Below, in pieces: positions 20,143 to 33,600 of a DNA stretch of 64,000 nucleotides (position 1 is its first letter; each line of letters opens with the position of its first letter). Source of the stretch: Alentia gelatinosa (Eukaryota > Annelida > Polychaeta > Phyllodocida > Polynoidae); assembly GCA_950022655.1 (NCBI GenBank), contig OX465584.1, positions 43,072,723 through 43,136,722 of the forward strand, read 5' to 3'. The notes under the pieces were generated by a model, which saw only the letters and a list, made by a program, of their open reading frames with translations, was not told the origin of the DNA and did not search any database. A program made the position numbers and the translations under genes.

Positions 20143-23100
20143 GGCAAGTAGCCGGCCTGAATAAGGAGGGGAATCAGGCGGGGTTCGTGCAATACGCTAT
20201 GCTCCTGTGTGAGGCAGGGAAACGTATTATAGTGGCCAGGTGGTATAGATGACACACAGGTCCAATTCCCAGGGCCATTCTGCACATACACCGCCGAGGT
20301 CACGGCACCTATTATTATTGTAGGCCTTCTCTTTGAGTCGCAAATACCAATTGTTGCTGTCCAAACCTGCTATAGTTAATATTCCCTGTCCTTTGGGTTC
20401 CACCGAGAAATACGTTTTGTCTGTGGAGACGATGTATGTTACACGTAGTCTCATTGATCGTTTGCATATAGTTGCTAGAATGGAGAGAAATATGATGCAG
20501 TCCAAAAGACATACATAAACAAGGTGGAGTGACTCACAAAGGACAAGGGTTTTGTAGTATACGGGAAGGACCTAAGCCTGGCTTTATCCATGGGATAAAA
20601 CGGGGATATAACTCCTGACACTCGTGATATATGTTTCCATCACTGTATACTCATGCTGGGTATTTATAGGGGATGAGACCAAAGGGTGCCGTCTGAACCT
20701 GCCAAAAGAGGGAAGCGTTCTCAACACTCACCACCTCCTTTCTTAATTAGGGGCGCCCTCTAGCGTGGTGCTCGTAAGTGCTGGACCTGCATCCGGGTGC
20801 TTCCGGGACTCAAGCCGGTTGTCAGGATTAACCCTTTAAATACCAGCCTCGCAAACCTGACTGGTAGACCTAAGATTTTGCCACTGAAATCCACCATCTT
20901 TCTTGACACAACATCGAAAGTGCAGCGCTATTTACACGCTGTCACTAATGTTATTGAAACCATTTACATATTTTCACTAACTAATAATATGATTTTATTG
21001 ATATGGTGGGATAATATAAACATTAAATTAGAAACAGTTAATCTCTTAAGAATCTTATGATACTTGACTCGGAATAACCGACTTTGAAATCTCTAGAAAG
21101 GATTCCCGTGCCGAAAGGGGTTAAAAGAGGGAATCCGTGCACAGCTTATCCTAGTAGTATCATACATCATTTATACCTCAGGAAGGATACAGGGCATGGT
21201 GCCCTGGTGTAATAAGGGTTAACTATATAGACCCATCGTTAAATCATTTAGGAATGTCTCTGGTATAGTTATATGACGCCATGCTTCTAAATTGGCTCCG
21301 ACGTACTTTCAGGGGCCAAAATATGTATTCTTAACATTTTTGATACATATATCAAATTTGAGAGCAAGCATATATTCATAATTACATAGAGGTGCAAACA
21401 TTTTCTCCTGTAGGGGAATACCTTTTGTAAATGTAACATAAGAAGCAAAAGAAGCAAAACAGCACGATCGGATTTACGAGAATTACCTTGTTCCTAAAAC
21501 CTCGAATCGGGACTTTAACCCTTTCGCTAAGGTTTAAAGTTATATGCTATATAGTAGTCAATATTATTGATATCCTATGAAATCTAAATTACTTTATATT
21601 CCAATCGAGTTGTCAGGTAAAAACACCACGCTTGGTATTCTGAAATGCGCCAGCATACTAGAACCGGTGAAAATGACATATACAGCGGCATATTTACATT
21701 AGGCATTCTGCAGAGTAGCGAAAACGTAAATGCTTTTAATCTTAAGGACTGATATCGAGAATTCAATATGACAGTCCAGACATGACGACATATTCATAAA
21801 TAGTCCGGATACAAGTATGTAAACATTGGCAATACTTAGTGGCTTATAGTCCACTAAACCATAATGTTGCAGGTCATAAACGATACAGGCCAGAGATGCA
21901 GGACCTAATTCAGCAAGTGCAAAACCGATAGTCCGAAGACGAGCCGAGAACATCATTCAAATAATTTCTGACAAATGCTGATACTAATATGCGAATCTGT
22001 TTGTGAGCGTCACCGATCTGAACTCAGCTGTACCTATGATGTTTCATAATGCCTCCCTGGTACACTGGGTATATACTGTCGTCAAAGATATTTGTCTTGG
22101 TAATGCGATCACGTATTTTCCAGAACGATGTTTTATATTACGCTGTTGCGTACAGATTGCCGCCGGGTATGAGGTCGCACTGTGGCATCGAATGAAAAGA
22201 ACAAATGTTCTCTGCTAGATGTTCGACTAGATACTCTACTGTTCTCCAACCGTGGATCCGCTTGACAGTAAAAGCTTGCACTGCGTTCAAGAAATCTTTT
22301 TTGATTGACGTCTTTTATCACTAGGCACTAGTCTTTGAGTAGGGTCGCGGCTGTTAAATATGTAGACTGTCGATCATCTTTGATACGATGCGGTAATGCA
22401 GAGGAATGCGTGACATGAAAAAAGAAAGGGAGTAATATTTCCTTTGCTCACACGTTATGTACCGTAACCAAGTATAGTAGCAACCCCATTCTTTTTATAG
22501 TACAGATAACTGAATATAGAGCTTGTCGCTATGGGTTGGACGGAATATTTCGACGGAATAGCTTCATGTGCAGGAATAGGAGTAACAGGTACTGGCATAT
22601 ATGTATGACATATATTCCTCATAACGCTACTGATCCGTATCACTTGAATAGGAAACCGGACAGCGTCAACGGTTTCTCCTATTTCCTTTTGTGCCAGCGT
22701 ATTCTAATGCCGTTTATGATAGGTAGTCTCATAATCTAACAGCAGTAGATCACTAGTGACTGGTGCTATACTGTCAGGCAATAGCAATGAACAACTTTTT
22801 GAGAAAGCCAAAATTATGATATTATTCGCAATATATACAGTCGAAAAACCAGCATTGTCAGTATAGTTAAATTTATTATCGTGATATGCAGATATATATC
22901 ATATCTGACAGCTATCATTTGAAGAACACAACTATCTATTCAATTACGTACTTGCATATTGAGAGGCACACGAAGGTGCATACTTGTAATTATTCTCCGT
23001 AGCTAATAATGAGACTTATTTTAGTCATTATGTATTTATTATATATTATTCAAGGTTGTAAATGGCATTCTATGTTCGAGATTTTTATTTTTCATAAGTT

Positions 23101-24429
23101 TGTCTATCTTACGGACATTTTTGGCCTTCGTGAAGCGACTATTTGCCTTCATGGCTCCATTTCGCCATAGAATAAAATAAGAGGGGTACTTGAGCCTCAG
23201 GATTAGAGAAAATTTTCTTCACTTTCCTAGAGAGCTTGATATAGTATATGCACTTGATGGCCGTTGCACATTGGCTTAAGGTGCCTACAAAACGTAGATG
23301 GTTGCAAATGTGCATATGCTTATATCTGGAAAAGTTCTTAAACTGTATTACTACAGAAATGTTATACGTAAATTAGGACGTGTGCTGAATTCAATCTAAT
23401 CGGGAAATATGGTGTAAATCTCTGACATGAAAGCTATAAATACGAATTTAAACGATGTTTAATCGGGATAAGAAGTAGTGTGCGTGGATAACGGTAGAGG
23501 TAAAAAGGAACAGGACATTGCTGGCAGCGTTCTACCCACCGTTCTATGAGAGGCCAGATATGGCACTGACAATAAAGGGCAGATGGGCGAGTCCTTTTAT
23601 TGAAGAGGGGTATCTGGTGCAAGATGTAAGGCATCCCAATTTAGCACCACTTTCCCTATAAAGGTGTGGGAACAAGCAATCTGGTTTAGTTTCATTCTGT
23701 GGGTGCTCCAGTTTTAAGGATGACAGCTGTTTGCACCTGCTAACAGAGGAAGCAATGAAAGCCGCAAAGAGACTATTATCATTGATTTAAGAGTAACTTC
23801 ATTGTATCGTAGCACATATCTCGAAACACATGGCCTTTTAGGTATGACAGATTTTATCCATTAAAAGATGATGTTCAAATCTAATTACAGGCAGGAATAT
23901 ATTATTTTGTTAGTGTCTATATATTCATGATTTCATATTGATTTGCTTCCAGGATAGAAAATACCATAGGAAACCATCCCTACGTATAGATGTTCAGCGC
24001 CTGCAGAACATTTCGATCAACTGCTGGTAGTGGTGGGGCAGATATAGCCCAAATTTCAGCAGTATCGTGCATTTAATGAAACAAGCATGAGTTTTGGTAC
24101 ATGGTTAGAGGACCCCCTAAGGAAATTTTTTAGATGCGTGAGCATTGCAGATATGTCCCAGGAGCCGGATGGCGGCCATTTTGAAAATTGACCATCACAT
24201 AGCACTATGACACTTTCAGAATGGTTATTACCAAGAAGAAACCAATATGAATATATAATGATTGATTTATCAATGTTTTTACCATATACCAACATATGGG
24301 GAGTGGCCATCTTGGATTTTCTACCGAAATTTCAATAAATCTTGAAATTCTTCATGTAGGACTCTAATCGCATCTACACAAGTGACGGAGGACTTTTAAA
24401 ATGATATTCCCTGTGTTTTGGAAGGTTAA
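20143..24429. other. No gene recognised
   Basis: The GC-richer island continues to about 20880, with several overlapping short frames and no domain. From there to 24429 the sequence is AT-rich and without recognisable genes or repeats. Confidence 0.4.
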
Positions 24430-24436
24430 ACCTTCT

Positions 24437-24665
24437 TGATAAATATATATATATAGTTATTCCTGATATTTTAAGTAGATGTACTGTCAGTTATTGATTT
24501 TAATGGTGATATATGTGGACAATAAGCAGGGAGCGGCGGAGGAACGCTTATTGGTATATATACTCATGTTTCACTTTTCTCTGTTCAAGACGGTTATATA
24601 TATATATATATATATAGTTATTCCTGATATTTCAAGTAGATGTACTGTCAGTTATTGGTTCTGCC
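24437..24665 (+). repeat. Direct duplication anchored on (TA)n tracts
   Basis: Both 24443-24503 and 24597-24656 contain a (TA)n run followed by AGTTATTCCTGATATTT and AAGTAGATGTACTGTCAGTT. The two copies differ by very few bases over about 55 bp. Position at (TA)n runs suggests slippage or unequal exchange. Confidence 0.75.
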
Positions 24666-27193
24666 AAAATGATTTTAGAACTCATATATGAATGAGGCTG
24701 TAGGCTCTGTTTAACCTATACCAACGTTTAATTCCTCTGCGAATCTGGAATTTCTCAATTCTGGTTCTTTAATGATAATGTGATAATGTAAACAGCCATC
24801 TAATACATGATGACCACATTTGGATAATTTTAACATCCGTTTTAATAACTGAATATATCTTCTGGACTCAAGCGTTTCAATTTTACATGCTTTGTAGTTA
24901 TCACTTTCCGAGTACCACACGAGTAGGTTGTAAACTACCAACGTCCTTGTTATTTGTGCCATCTAAAAGAAAGCCTGAGCATTCCAAGATCTCCCAGTTT
25001 TCGTTCTTCATGAAAACCCGAGAGGTTTCTTGTGTTTGATACTGCGACTTTGTGCATTTACTTCTAGTAAAAGATTGTACTTGTACAAGAGTCGATTATA
25101 GAGCAGGCCACAATAGGAGTGCAATCCATTTCTCGTCTTGGCACCTACATGAGATATGCTATTTTGGACTTTCCTTAGGTCTTTTTGTACTCATCTGAAT
25201 ATTTCCTGTTTGTGCCTTGCTGATACTTATATAGAACTGGATTGAGAATCATAAAAATACACTATACTTCACGAGCTTGAATGGGTTGCAATCGTCATCG
25301 AAGGTCCTTCGTTTCATATATGTTAAATGGAATGTTTTGATATGTGTCTTAACCAGTATAATCATTTATATTTTGTTTCCCTCAAATATTGATAAGAATC
25401 TCCAAGTGAGCACAAGTAATCAATCTAAAAGGTAGTTTTCCACGTTATGTAAAGATCTTCACAGTACATACATCTTTCAGACATATACGTTTCGTTGTAT
25501 TTGCTCACTCCTGGAAAAATGTTCATTGTTTTAAGTGAATAAAGCATGTAGAGCTTTGTTTGAAAACGCGACAAAATGTAACATCAACATATACACGATG
25601 TTTGTCACCGATATTAAGTCAGTTCATCGTGACAAGTTTATTTCGGTCATGAATCTTCCTAGGGCCAATAATGATAACGTGTACCCAGGCTTCGAGTCAG
25701 CGAGCAAACGCCACCGTATTTCAACACAGGATGTAGTTTGTCATAACCATATGTTCGTATGTCCCCCATGCACGCACCGACCCAAGTATTTACAAATATA
25801 CATAGCATATACCACGAGCTGCATCCGCCACAAACATCTGGACCGTCACAAAGGTGGGTGAGCATACATCATAGTTATTATATATACGTGTGTAACCTCA
25901 AACAGCATCTGCATGTACACTACCTGACATAGGCTGCCACGGCTTTTTTTAAACCAGAGAGCATAGGATGGGGGAGGGGGGTGAATGGTCACCAATTTGT
26001 ACAGTTTCACCAACATGCGAATGGAAGATACGTTGTCAGATTGGGGTGGTGCATGTTGGGGGTAGAGAGGTGCCATTAGTTTTTCCCCTCACACTACATG
26101 CATCTCTAATTGGGACATATATTCAACTTGTAAGATCAACAGGTGGCAACATGACAGGGGAGGAGGTAACGAGCGTCTTGTTCCCTTCGATGTACACCTA
26201 GGTTTGGACCATAACAGAACGAGCAAAACCTGACTGATTGGCAACGGCACACACTACGATCTGAGACTACACAAGTTAAACTTGCCCGGTACGGCTTGGC
26301 TGCTACTAACCAGTTCACGCAGTGTATATAGGGTTAAACAGGGACGTTTAATTTTCAACTATGAGGCTTCGCGGTTTATCCAGTTGTGGTTAGTTATTAG
26401 TTCTGTATCGGTTGATGGAGCTTCATGGCAACATGGTACAAGGTTTTAGTTTCCTTCCACGCAGTCATATTTCAGAATGGGGCCAGGACCTTCGTGGTTA
26501 TTTATATGTTTTTGTTTAATTTCAATGCAGGAGTCAGGTTTTTTTCTTCTGCTTTTTACATTGTTGATTCTATTTGTGAGCGCTTTATAGTTAAAGGGCA
26601 ATGATTTACCATTATAGGAGGACAAGTGTTTCATATGTATCAGTAGACTGTCATTATATATGGGGCTCAATTTTCAAAGAGTATAGATATCATATACGTT
26701 AAGTGTGACAAGACCTTGTTACGAAATGTAATATTAGAGCTTGGAAGAAGAAAATATTAAACATGTTCCTTGTAAATATTGCCAGATTTCTACCCAAGGC
26801 TACACCTATCGATACAGGTAGTTTGCTTTTGAATAACATTATAAACCGGAAGCTAAATTTCATTTCAAATTCATATTCCTACGCTATGGCATAACAGTAA
26901 CGGTTAGATAGACCGCTTAATTCTATATGCATATGCTTACAAGTCAAAAGTCAATGTATCTCGGAGAGGCAGCAAATATTGGTGAATACGTTATTGATCT
27001 AGGGTATTTCTGTTTCAATCGTTCTAAAGGCATCTCCTTGCTTTGGCGTATCAGTAATGATATTGAAGATAATAGTTATCCTTGCTTGCAATATTGGAAT
27101 CGACAAGGGCTCAGACTATCACCTCACTACATGACAACATGCAGTCCGATACAATGTAGACTTCAAGTGAAAATACATTTACTTGCACGTATA
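24666..27193. other. No gene recognised
   Basis: AT-rich sequence with scattered short frames. The 108-codon plus frame at 25535-25861 and the 95-codon plus frame at 26927-27214 have no domain features. Confidence 0.4.
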
Positions 27194-27199
27194 TTTAAT
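27194..27199 (-). terminator. Possible polyadenylation signal of the LRR gene
   Basis: The minus strand reads ATTAAA here, a common variant of the animal poly(A) signal, about 400 nt after the LRR stop codon. No AATAAA was seen between it and the gene. The assignment is tentative because the hexamer is frequent in AT-rich DNA. Confidence 0.25.
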
Positions 27200-27595
27200 T
27201 GCGTAATCTCATAATATCGGCTATGTCATTAGTTACTCATTCACACAGACTCTGACAGCCTTGTTCGATTCCGTGCTTCAAGCTAGGAAAAAAAGAAATG
27301 GATAATTAGGAGTGTGCCGCGTCAGTACTAACACCTTTTAGGGAGAATGTGTGTCGACTACACTGTTCAATCTCACGTGATAATGTTCCAGGAATTCACC
27401 AAGCATTCACACACTCAGTGTACGGTAGGTAATCTACCCATGAGCAGCTCATCCCTCACAGCTAGATGGCAGTGCCTAGCGAAGCACCTGGGTAACAGTG
27501 GCTCATGAGCTATGGCTTATTAATCGCTAGGCCAGATGCTCAACGAGCTACTCAGGCCTAGTGGGAGATAGAGACACACTGTATTAATGAGTCAC

Positions 27596-28852
27596 TCACT
27601 TGAACCTGCAGTCAGCACTGGCGAAGGGACAACCTGCCGCCTTGTAGTTGGCGGCATTGGAGACCGCCATTAAGGACCTTGCCGCCGATGAGGCACATGT
27701 GCCCCACACAGTAACGTTCCGGCGTATCAGATCTAACAACCACATCAAGCGGCAGTCACAATTGATTGGATTACCTACTAACGACAGCGTCTTCAAGCGC
27801 GTCCTCCGAGACAAAATGCACTTTCGGAGCGTTTCTAAGTAGTTGTTATCCAGTATCAACTGTTTCAACTTTTGCGACTGTTTGAAGACCCCCTCAGGCA
27901 GATTGCGTATCCGGTTGCCATTGAGGTAAAGCTTTTGTAGCGACGTAAGTCCAGCGAATGTTTTGGCCCATATGAGTTCTATTTTGTTTCCCTGGAGCCA
28001 CAGTATGTTCAACTCCCCGAGGTCCTTGAAGGTCCCATCTGGGATGAACCCAATGTCATTACTATGCAGCCCCAGGGAGAGCAGCTCCTTGAGCCCGTCA
28101 AAGGCTCCGGGGAATATATAGGTCAGACCGTTATGGTCCATGTTCAAAACCTTGAGGTTGCCCAGGTGGCGGAAGGTATAGCCATACACAGTAAATATAT
28201 CGTTTTCACCTATATGCAGTACCTCCAGGCGGGGCAGATGCCTGAAGGTGTTGTTCCGGATCTCTTTTATCCGGTTACGGTCCAGGTCGAGCCTCCGGAG
28301 ACGACTCAGACCGGCAAACATGTTTTCCTCCAGCCTCTCCAGCTGATTGCCCCAGAGGACCAGTTCCTCCAGTTTGGGCGTGCCCAGGAAGAGCCCGGAG
28401 GGGATGTACCTCAGCTGGTTACTCCACAGATGGAGGTGCCTCAGTCTGCGCATGCCTATGAGCAGTCCTTGGCGGAGGGAGGGCAGCAGACAGTGACCGA
28501 GTGATAACTCCTCCAGCACGTTCTCCACGCCGGCGAATGCATTCACGTGGAGGCGCTCCCCAATAGGGTTGAACTCCAGCGAAATCTTCTTCACTTTGAG
28601 GTGGAAGAAGGTGGCCTCGGGAAGCTCGCGGATATACTGACGCGCCAGGTCTACACTTCTATACATGACCCCGTCCTCGATGAACTTAGGCACGGCACTG
28701 TTCCCCACCACGTCACAGAGAATATCGTGGTAGACACACCGGCAGAGGGAGCTGTTGTCGATGGGACACGGCTCGAGAGAGCTGAAGGTGGCGTTAGCCA
28801 GGAGGAGGATCAGTAGAGCCATCAGGTAAATGCTTATCTCCAAGATGGCCAT
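27596..28852 (-). CDS. Secreted leucine-rich-repeat protein, intronless
   Basis: The 418-residue frame is uninterrupted. Residues 1-24 form a hydrophobic signal peptide (IYLMALLILLLANATF). A Cys cluster follows (EPCPIDNSSLCRCVYHDILC), fitting an LRRNT cap. About 12 extracellular-type LRRs of 24 residues occupy roughly 55-350, pattern LxxLxLxxNxLxxLPxGxFxGL; clear units are LRHLHLWSNQLRYIPSGLF and LQKLYLNGNRIRNLPEGVF. An LRRCT cap begins NPINCDCRLMWLLDLIRRN and has two later Cys. No transmembrane segment or GPI-like tail follows, so the protein is probably secreted. LRRs of this kind bind proteins; the ligand is unknown. The closest architectures I know are Slit-like or LRRC15-like ectodomains and proteins annotated as oplophorus-luciferin 2-monooxygenase non-catalytic subunit; sequence alone does not choose. 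The start at 28852 is taken because the signal peptide follows at once. The single exon could mean an old retrocopy or an intronless family. Confidence 0.9.
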   Translation of the reverse strand: MAILEISIYLMALLILLLANATFSSLEPCPIDNSSLCRCVYHDILCDVVGNSAVPKFIEDGVMYRSVDLARQYIRELPEATFFHLKVKKISLEFNPIGERLHVNAFAGVENVLEELSLGHCLLPSLRQGLLIGMRRLRHLHLWSNQLRYIPSGLFLGTPKLEELVLWGNQLERLEENMFAGLSRLRRLDLDRNRIKEIRNNTFRHLPRLEVLHIGENDIFTVYGYTFRHLGNLKVLNMDHNGLTYIFPGAFDGLKELLSLGLHSNDIGFIPDGTFKDLGELNILWLQGNKIELIWAKTFAGLTSLQKLYLNGNRIRNLPEGVFKQSQKLKQLILDNNYLETLRKCILSRRTRLKTLSLVGNPINCDCRLMWLLDLIRRNVTVWGTCASSAARSLMAVSNAANYKAAGCPFASADCRFK

Positions 28853-29249
28853 GGTATCAGCGATAAGACGCTGTGCGAGCAGTCTAGATCATCTAAGATA
28901 AGGAGTTCAAGCAGGACATGGTTACTATCTCTACAACTACTGCTACTATTCCCGCCGCTGATATCACTAACGCCACTACTTCTTCTACGTCTTCTCGTCG
29001 TGGTGGCGGGAACATTGGCCGGGGTCCTTTCGTCGGAGGTACCGCCACCCTCCGTGCCACCAGGAAGGGGGTCGATGCCATGGGGAGCTACTCGCCGCGT
29101 TGATGTATAGATTGGCGCAGGTTTGTCGTGTCCCGTCAACCGTGCCGTGATCATAAGGCGAGCGGAGGGGACGTCCCCCGCCACGTCGTGCACATCACTC
29201 ACTCCCAGACGCGTCAATGGAAGGTCGGCACACATCAAAGGGGATCGGG
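28853..29249. other. Upstream region (possible 5' UTR) of the LRR gene
   Basis: GC-richer than the coding flank and rich in short frames in several phases, none with a domain. If transcription starts near 29290, this would be a 5' UTR of roughly 440 nt containing upstream start codons. Confidence 0.35.
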
Positions 29250-29335
29250 CCTGAGCTGCTCGGCCAGGTGTGAAACTAGTGTAGTATGGCCACGAGCTGC
29301 TCGCCACCACCTTCCAGGCTGTATATAATCACTCC
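29250..29335. promoter_or_regulatory. TATA-like site with two GAGCTGCTC words
   Basis: Plus-strand TATATAAT at 29322-29329 reads ATTATATA on the minus strand, so it could serve either direction. On the minus side a start about 30 bp away would fall near 29290, upstream of the LRR gene. The words GAGCTGCTC at 29253-29261 and 29294-29302 lie between it and the gene. This is inference from position only. Confidence 0.3.
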
Positions 29336-32300
29336 TGAGTTGTCTCCGATTGAAGATGCGTGGACGCCATGGCGCAGTCAGTGGGAAAAATTGTTCCTTC
29401 GGTAACACCAATTTTCCCTTTCACACACTGGGTTTCTTTTCATAATGGGATTCTAATGGTGATGATTTATATCTCCTTCTCTTATTATCCATTAACCAAG
29501 GTCCCAAGATATCAGACAGCCTAGCGTCTTGATAGATGGCAAAGCTGCGAGATCTATATTCCGACGCTTCTCGTCGTTTAGCAGTGAATGATTAACGAGT
29601 ATATAGCAGGGCAGGCTGGGGCCGCTTTGCCCTGTGATAGATATTAGTGATTGATATCATAGGCAATGGTTTAGAAGTTAGTGGGTATCTCGCAGGGGGC
29701 GATCAACTAGAAACCTCTCTCATTGGTACGCATGTCGCACAGAGGCCATGCAAAAACAGCCATACATCTCCGTGCAAGGTCCTGAGAAGCAGGACTTAAC
29801 AGAGGGGCTGGTTATGGTAAATCTCTGTGTGTGTGGGCCGTGTGTGAGAGAGGTGGTCGGGTCGGAGGATTAGGATTGAGGGTGTGCTAAAGAGGTGTGT
29901 GTGTGGGCGGGGGGAGCCATGATGAAACCGACAGGAGGTGGGATAGAGCAGCAGGCAGGCAGGACCTTGGCGTGATCTGTAGTCAGAGTCGAGGACTGGG
30001 ATCAATCATCGCTTTCATGCCCCACTGAGCAGGACAGGTGCAGCGAAATGATCGGCCGCGCAAGCCGCGTGGGAACAGAGCACAGGGCGCGAGATATAGG
30101 AAGATCCACTAGAGGTACCGCTGGTAGACGCGATAAAGGTAGGGTGGTTAAGATGGAAGGACAGCACCAGGAGAGAGAAGTGTATAGTATGATAGTATAC
30201 ACAAAACGCGATGTAATGGGCGAGGCAGGCAATATTAGTATATGGATTTTTCAGTGTAAAAGCGTGTAAGTGGAACTCAACAGTTCTTGCTGGTGAGAGG
30301 AAAAGCAATTGCTTGGGCAAAGCAGACTGGGGCGTGTCGTAAGCAGGTTAATGCGTATAGGAGAAAGCAACAGAGCTGCTCTCAGATGGTCTACTGGAAG
30401 CAGGCGTGGATCACTGAGAGAGAACCCGCGTACACAGAGCAGCTCAATGGTAGATCCCGAATCACACTGTGGCAGCAGCAATAGCAGCGATCTCACTACA
30501 CACTCTCTTCTTCAGAGAGACAGTTGCTCAGGGGTATTTCTGTTGTGCAATCAAAGACAGTGATACGATTAGGCTGAGTTGCTCGGCACCACAGATATCC
30601 GCCTTCCGCATGTGAATTTAGTCGATTGCTCCAGCGTGATTGAGGATTGGGGCAGTGCTGGTGGCTGTGGTGGGCGGAGGTGGGTGGGTGGGGAGCTCCG
30701 ACACCCAACAGCAAGAAGCAACCACCGCAAAGGAACAGCTCACAGAGCTCAGTAGAGCGAGCGACAAGTTGCGGTCGGTGCAAATCGACGTTCCTTGATG
30801 TAGCGTCCTCCAGCTGTTCAAACAAACATGCAATTACTCCCATCCATCGAAGGGGAAGTCACAGACCGTGCCAGCCCAGAGGGCGTCCACAGGCAGTGGT
30901 TCACTATGTGTTCCCTACACACATACACAGCAATCAATCAGCTTCTCCAGGGCCAGGGTCAGCCTCGTCAAATTGAATATCCTACACGCTTGTCACACAA
31001 GTGTACCCCCTCCTCACTGCAGTGTCCCACACGGCAGGGGCGGGGATTGAGGGAGGGGTTGGAGACGATGTACACAGTTATAGGATAACCCTACACTTTC
31101 AATAGCAGTGACGGTATTAACGTTGATAAATAGAACCCCGTGCCGACACCGCTGGACGACAACCTTCTCTTGTTACTCCCGGGAGCAAATTGGCTATACT
31201 ACATTAGTGTGGGACAGGTTCTTGTAGCTGGGGGGTAGTAGGGGCCAGATTCCTGCCCGCTCCGGGGTGCATAGAGAAGGGGATCAGTTATGGCTTATCG
31301 AGGCCCGTCCTCCCTCCGCCGGGACACGGTGTGTACGGAACCCGGGAACATGGGATGATCCGCCCTAATGGGCCCGGCCCTCGGGCACGGGGCCCGCTGG
31401 CTGCTGGGCGGCCTGGCCCAGCAGGCGATCCCTCTTACCTCCGAGTAGTGTAATCACTTGTCGTGCCGTGGGAGGCTGCTTGTCGCCGCCCCCGCGGGTG
31501 GGTGGTTGTATGTGAAAGGGGATGGCACTACCACGTGGTCCGGGCGTGGTCCACTGTGTATACAATAATCTCTGCTTTGGTATCCAATGAGTTGGTGCTG
31601 TGAGCACTGGTAGCGAAGCTATGCATGGGGGTGGGGTGAGGATGGTCGGGGGAGTCCCTCCTACTGCTTCTGACGATGTAGCATGCCTCACTCCTGGTAG
31701 GCTTCGTCTCTATAGCACATACATACTGACCCCCTCACACTTTTCCCTAAAGGGCAGTGACGGTTCCGATCGACCGCCTAGCAAATGAAACCTGCCGGCC
31801 GTCGTCGGACGGCACCCCGACACGAAAAGCCCATTACAGGCGTCCCTGGTCCGTAATAGACGTCGGCCGTCGACCACTCCGGGCAGCTACCGGGACTACA
31901 CGGCCCGCACGCCGCTGTACGCCTGGCCGCTGGGCCCCACAGCCGTCCTGCCGCAGCCTCGGCGACCTGCACAAAAACTGATGACACGACACGACCGCCC
32001 CTAAAGGCCACACAGGAACTGATGACGTTGGAGCGCAGCTTTTCGCAGGGTTCACAGGATGCTAAAATGGTAGTAGGGGGATCCGTCTGGTAGTGGTGGC
32101 AGTTTACACCCAACACGCGGCCTGCAGTTTCCGGGCGGAGGAGTGGGAGTTGGGGTAGCTTGCCTCTCTTGGGTCGTCGCGTGAAAGCTGAGGTCAGGTC
32201 GGGCGTGGGGCTTGAGGGCGGTCCGTGGCTCGGTAAACTCAGCCAGGCGCCCGGTCAAATTCAATCTGTACGCAGATTATCAGCCATTTTGGCCGCCGTG

Positions 32301-32833
32301 CATTACAATATGGTCACGTATAATTCGATTAGCATCCACAGGATGGCGCTGCAGTTAGTCCAGGCACGTTTCCGGTTCGTACCGAGGGGCCAATACGTCG
32401 GCAAGAAGCGGCCGCTAGGGGGAGTTGTACCGCTAGTCTCCTGCAGGTGGCGCCAGGCGCTAAAAGAAGTCTTTCAGTATAACTGACATCAAACCCGCCT
32501 TCGCCCTCCTCAACTCCTTTCACTCACACGTTAAGAGCAACAGGCCACCACGTAGACCCCGAGCAAGTGTAAATACCAACACTCTTGTAAACTGCTCGCC
32601 TCCCAGCACCAACCACTGGCTCCCTCTGGCGCCGGGGCTCGGTGGTGAGCAGGTCGGTTAGCGGCGAGCTGCTCCCATCAATTTTGCTGTCGTCGGCGGG
32701 AGGCGGGCGCCCCACTTCCGGTCACACATCGTCGGCCGCCGGCCTCCGGTTGCCCTTCACAACGACGACGGGAACGCCGACGGGCACCTCCGCTCGCAGA
32801 GCCTGATAGATGATCCCTGCCTCAATCCGCCGC

Positions 32834-32960
32834 CTGGTGGTGGGAGGGGGGCAGGGTGTGTGCGGGGTCAGGTCAGGGTGGGGGTGAGCGGGAGGACTAG
32901 ATATGGAACTGATTGGGTGGGTGTGATGGGGGGTGGGTGGGGGTGAGGATGGAGGGCAGT
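32834..32960 (+). other. G-rich tract with G-quadruplex potential
   Basis: The plus strand has many runs of three or more G close together (for example GGTGGGAGGGGGGCAGGG, GGTGGGGG and GGGGGGTGGGTGGGGG), which meets the usual G-quadruplex pattern several times over. It lies at the edge of a CpG-rich patch. Confidence 0.6.
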
Positions 32961-33534
32961 AAGACTCGTCTGACTAATGGATTAGTGAGTAGTAGTGACT
33001 GGGTGGGTTAGGTGAGTGAATGGATGGATGGATGAGTTAATCAGTGAGTGTCATGGTGTTAAGGTGAGAAGGCAGCAAGGAGGGCTGGTTAAGTTGAGAT
33101 GGGTTGTGTACGTACCAGTTGTATATGGTATTAATCAAATAGGTACTGGGATGGGAGCTTAGCTTTAGAAATGAGTCTTTTCACAGACGTTCTACGCCAC
33201 ACGTATAGGGTCACAGTGACGTATCAACAAGCCATTCAATATTCCCTCTACTTCCTAAATCCCGTGTCCACAGTTCCTTTTTGGGTAACGCTTATAAACG
33301 TAAACTGCCTGTGAACCCTTCCATCCGGCTCCAACCTCCAGAGTGGCGGGAGTTAACAATAGCACGTATACCTTATCATCATGTGTTCACAGGACCAGGC
33401 AGTTCCCGCTGATACGTGTTGTCACCTGCTGAACATTCAGATTGATGTAAGTGCAACCCTAAATGTTGGCGCAGCAGAACGTTAAATCCGGGAGCTCGCC
33501 AGCTGGCCTGGGTTCGGTCGTCGTTATCACTGGT

Positions 33535-33600
33535 GATGTATGGTGGTGCTCGTGGTGGTGTTGGTAATGGTGATGGTGGCGGTGGTGGTGGTGGGGATAA
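33535..33600 (+). repeat. (TGG)n-like imperfect microsatellite
   Basis: Repeated TGGTGG/TGATGG units, with His-rich translation on the minus strand as a by-product. Simple repeat, not a gene. Confidence 0.7.

Noticed and set aside
28064..28504. 146-codon plus-strand frame
   Set aside because: Opposite-strand shadow of the LRR gene.
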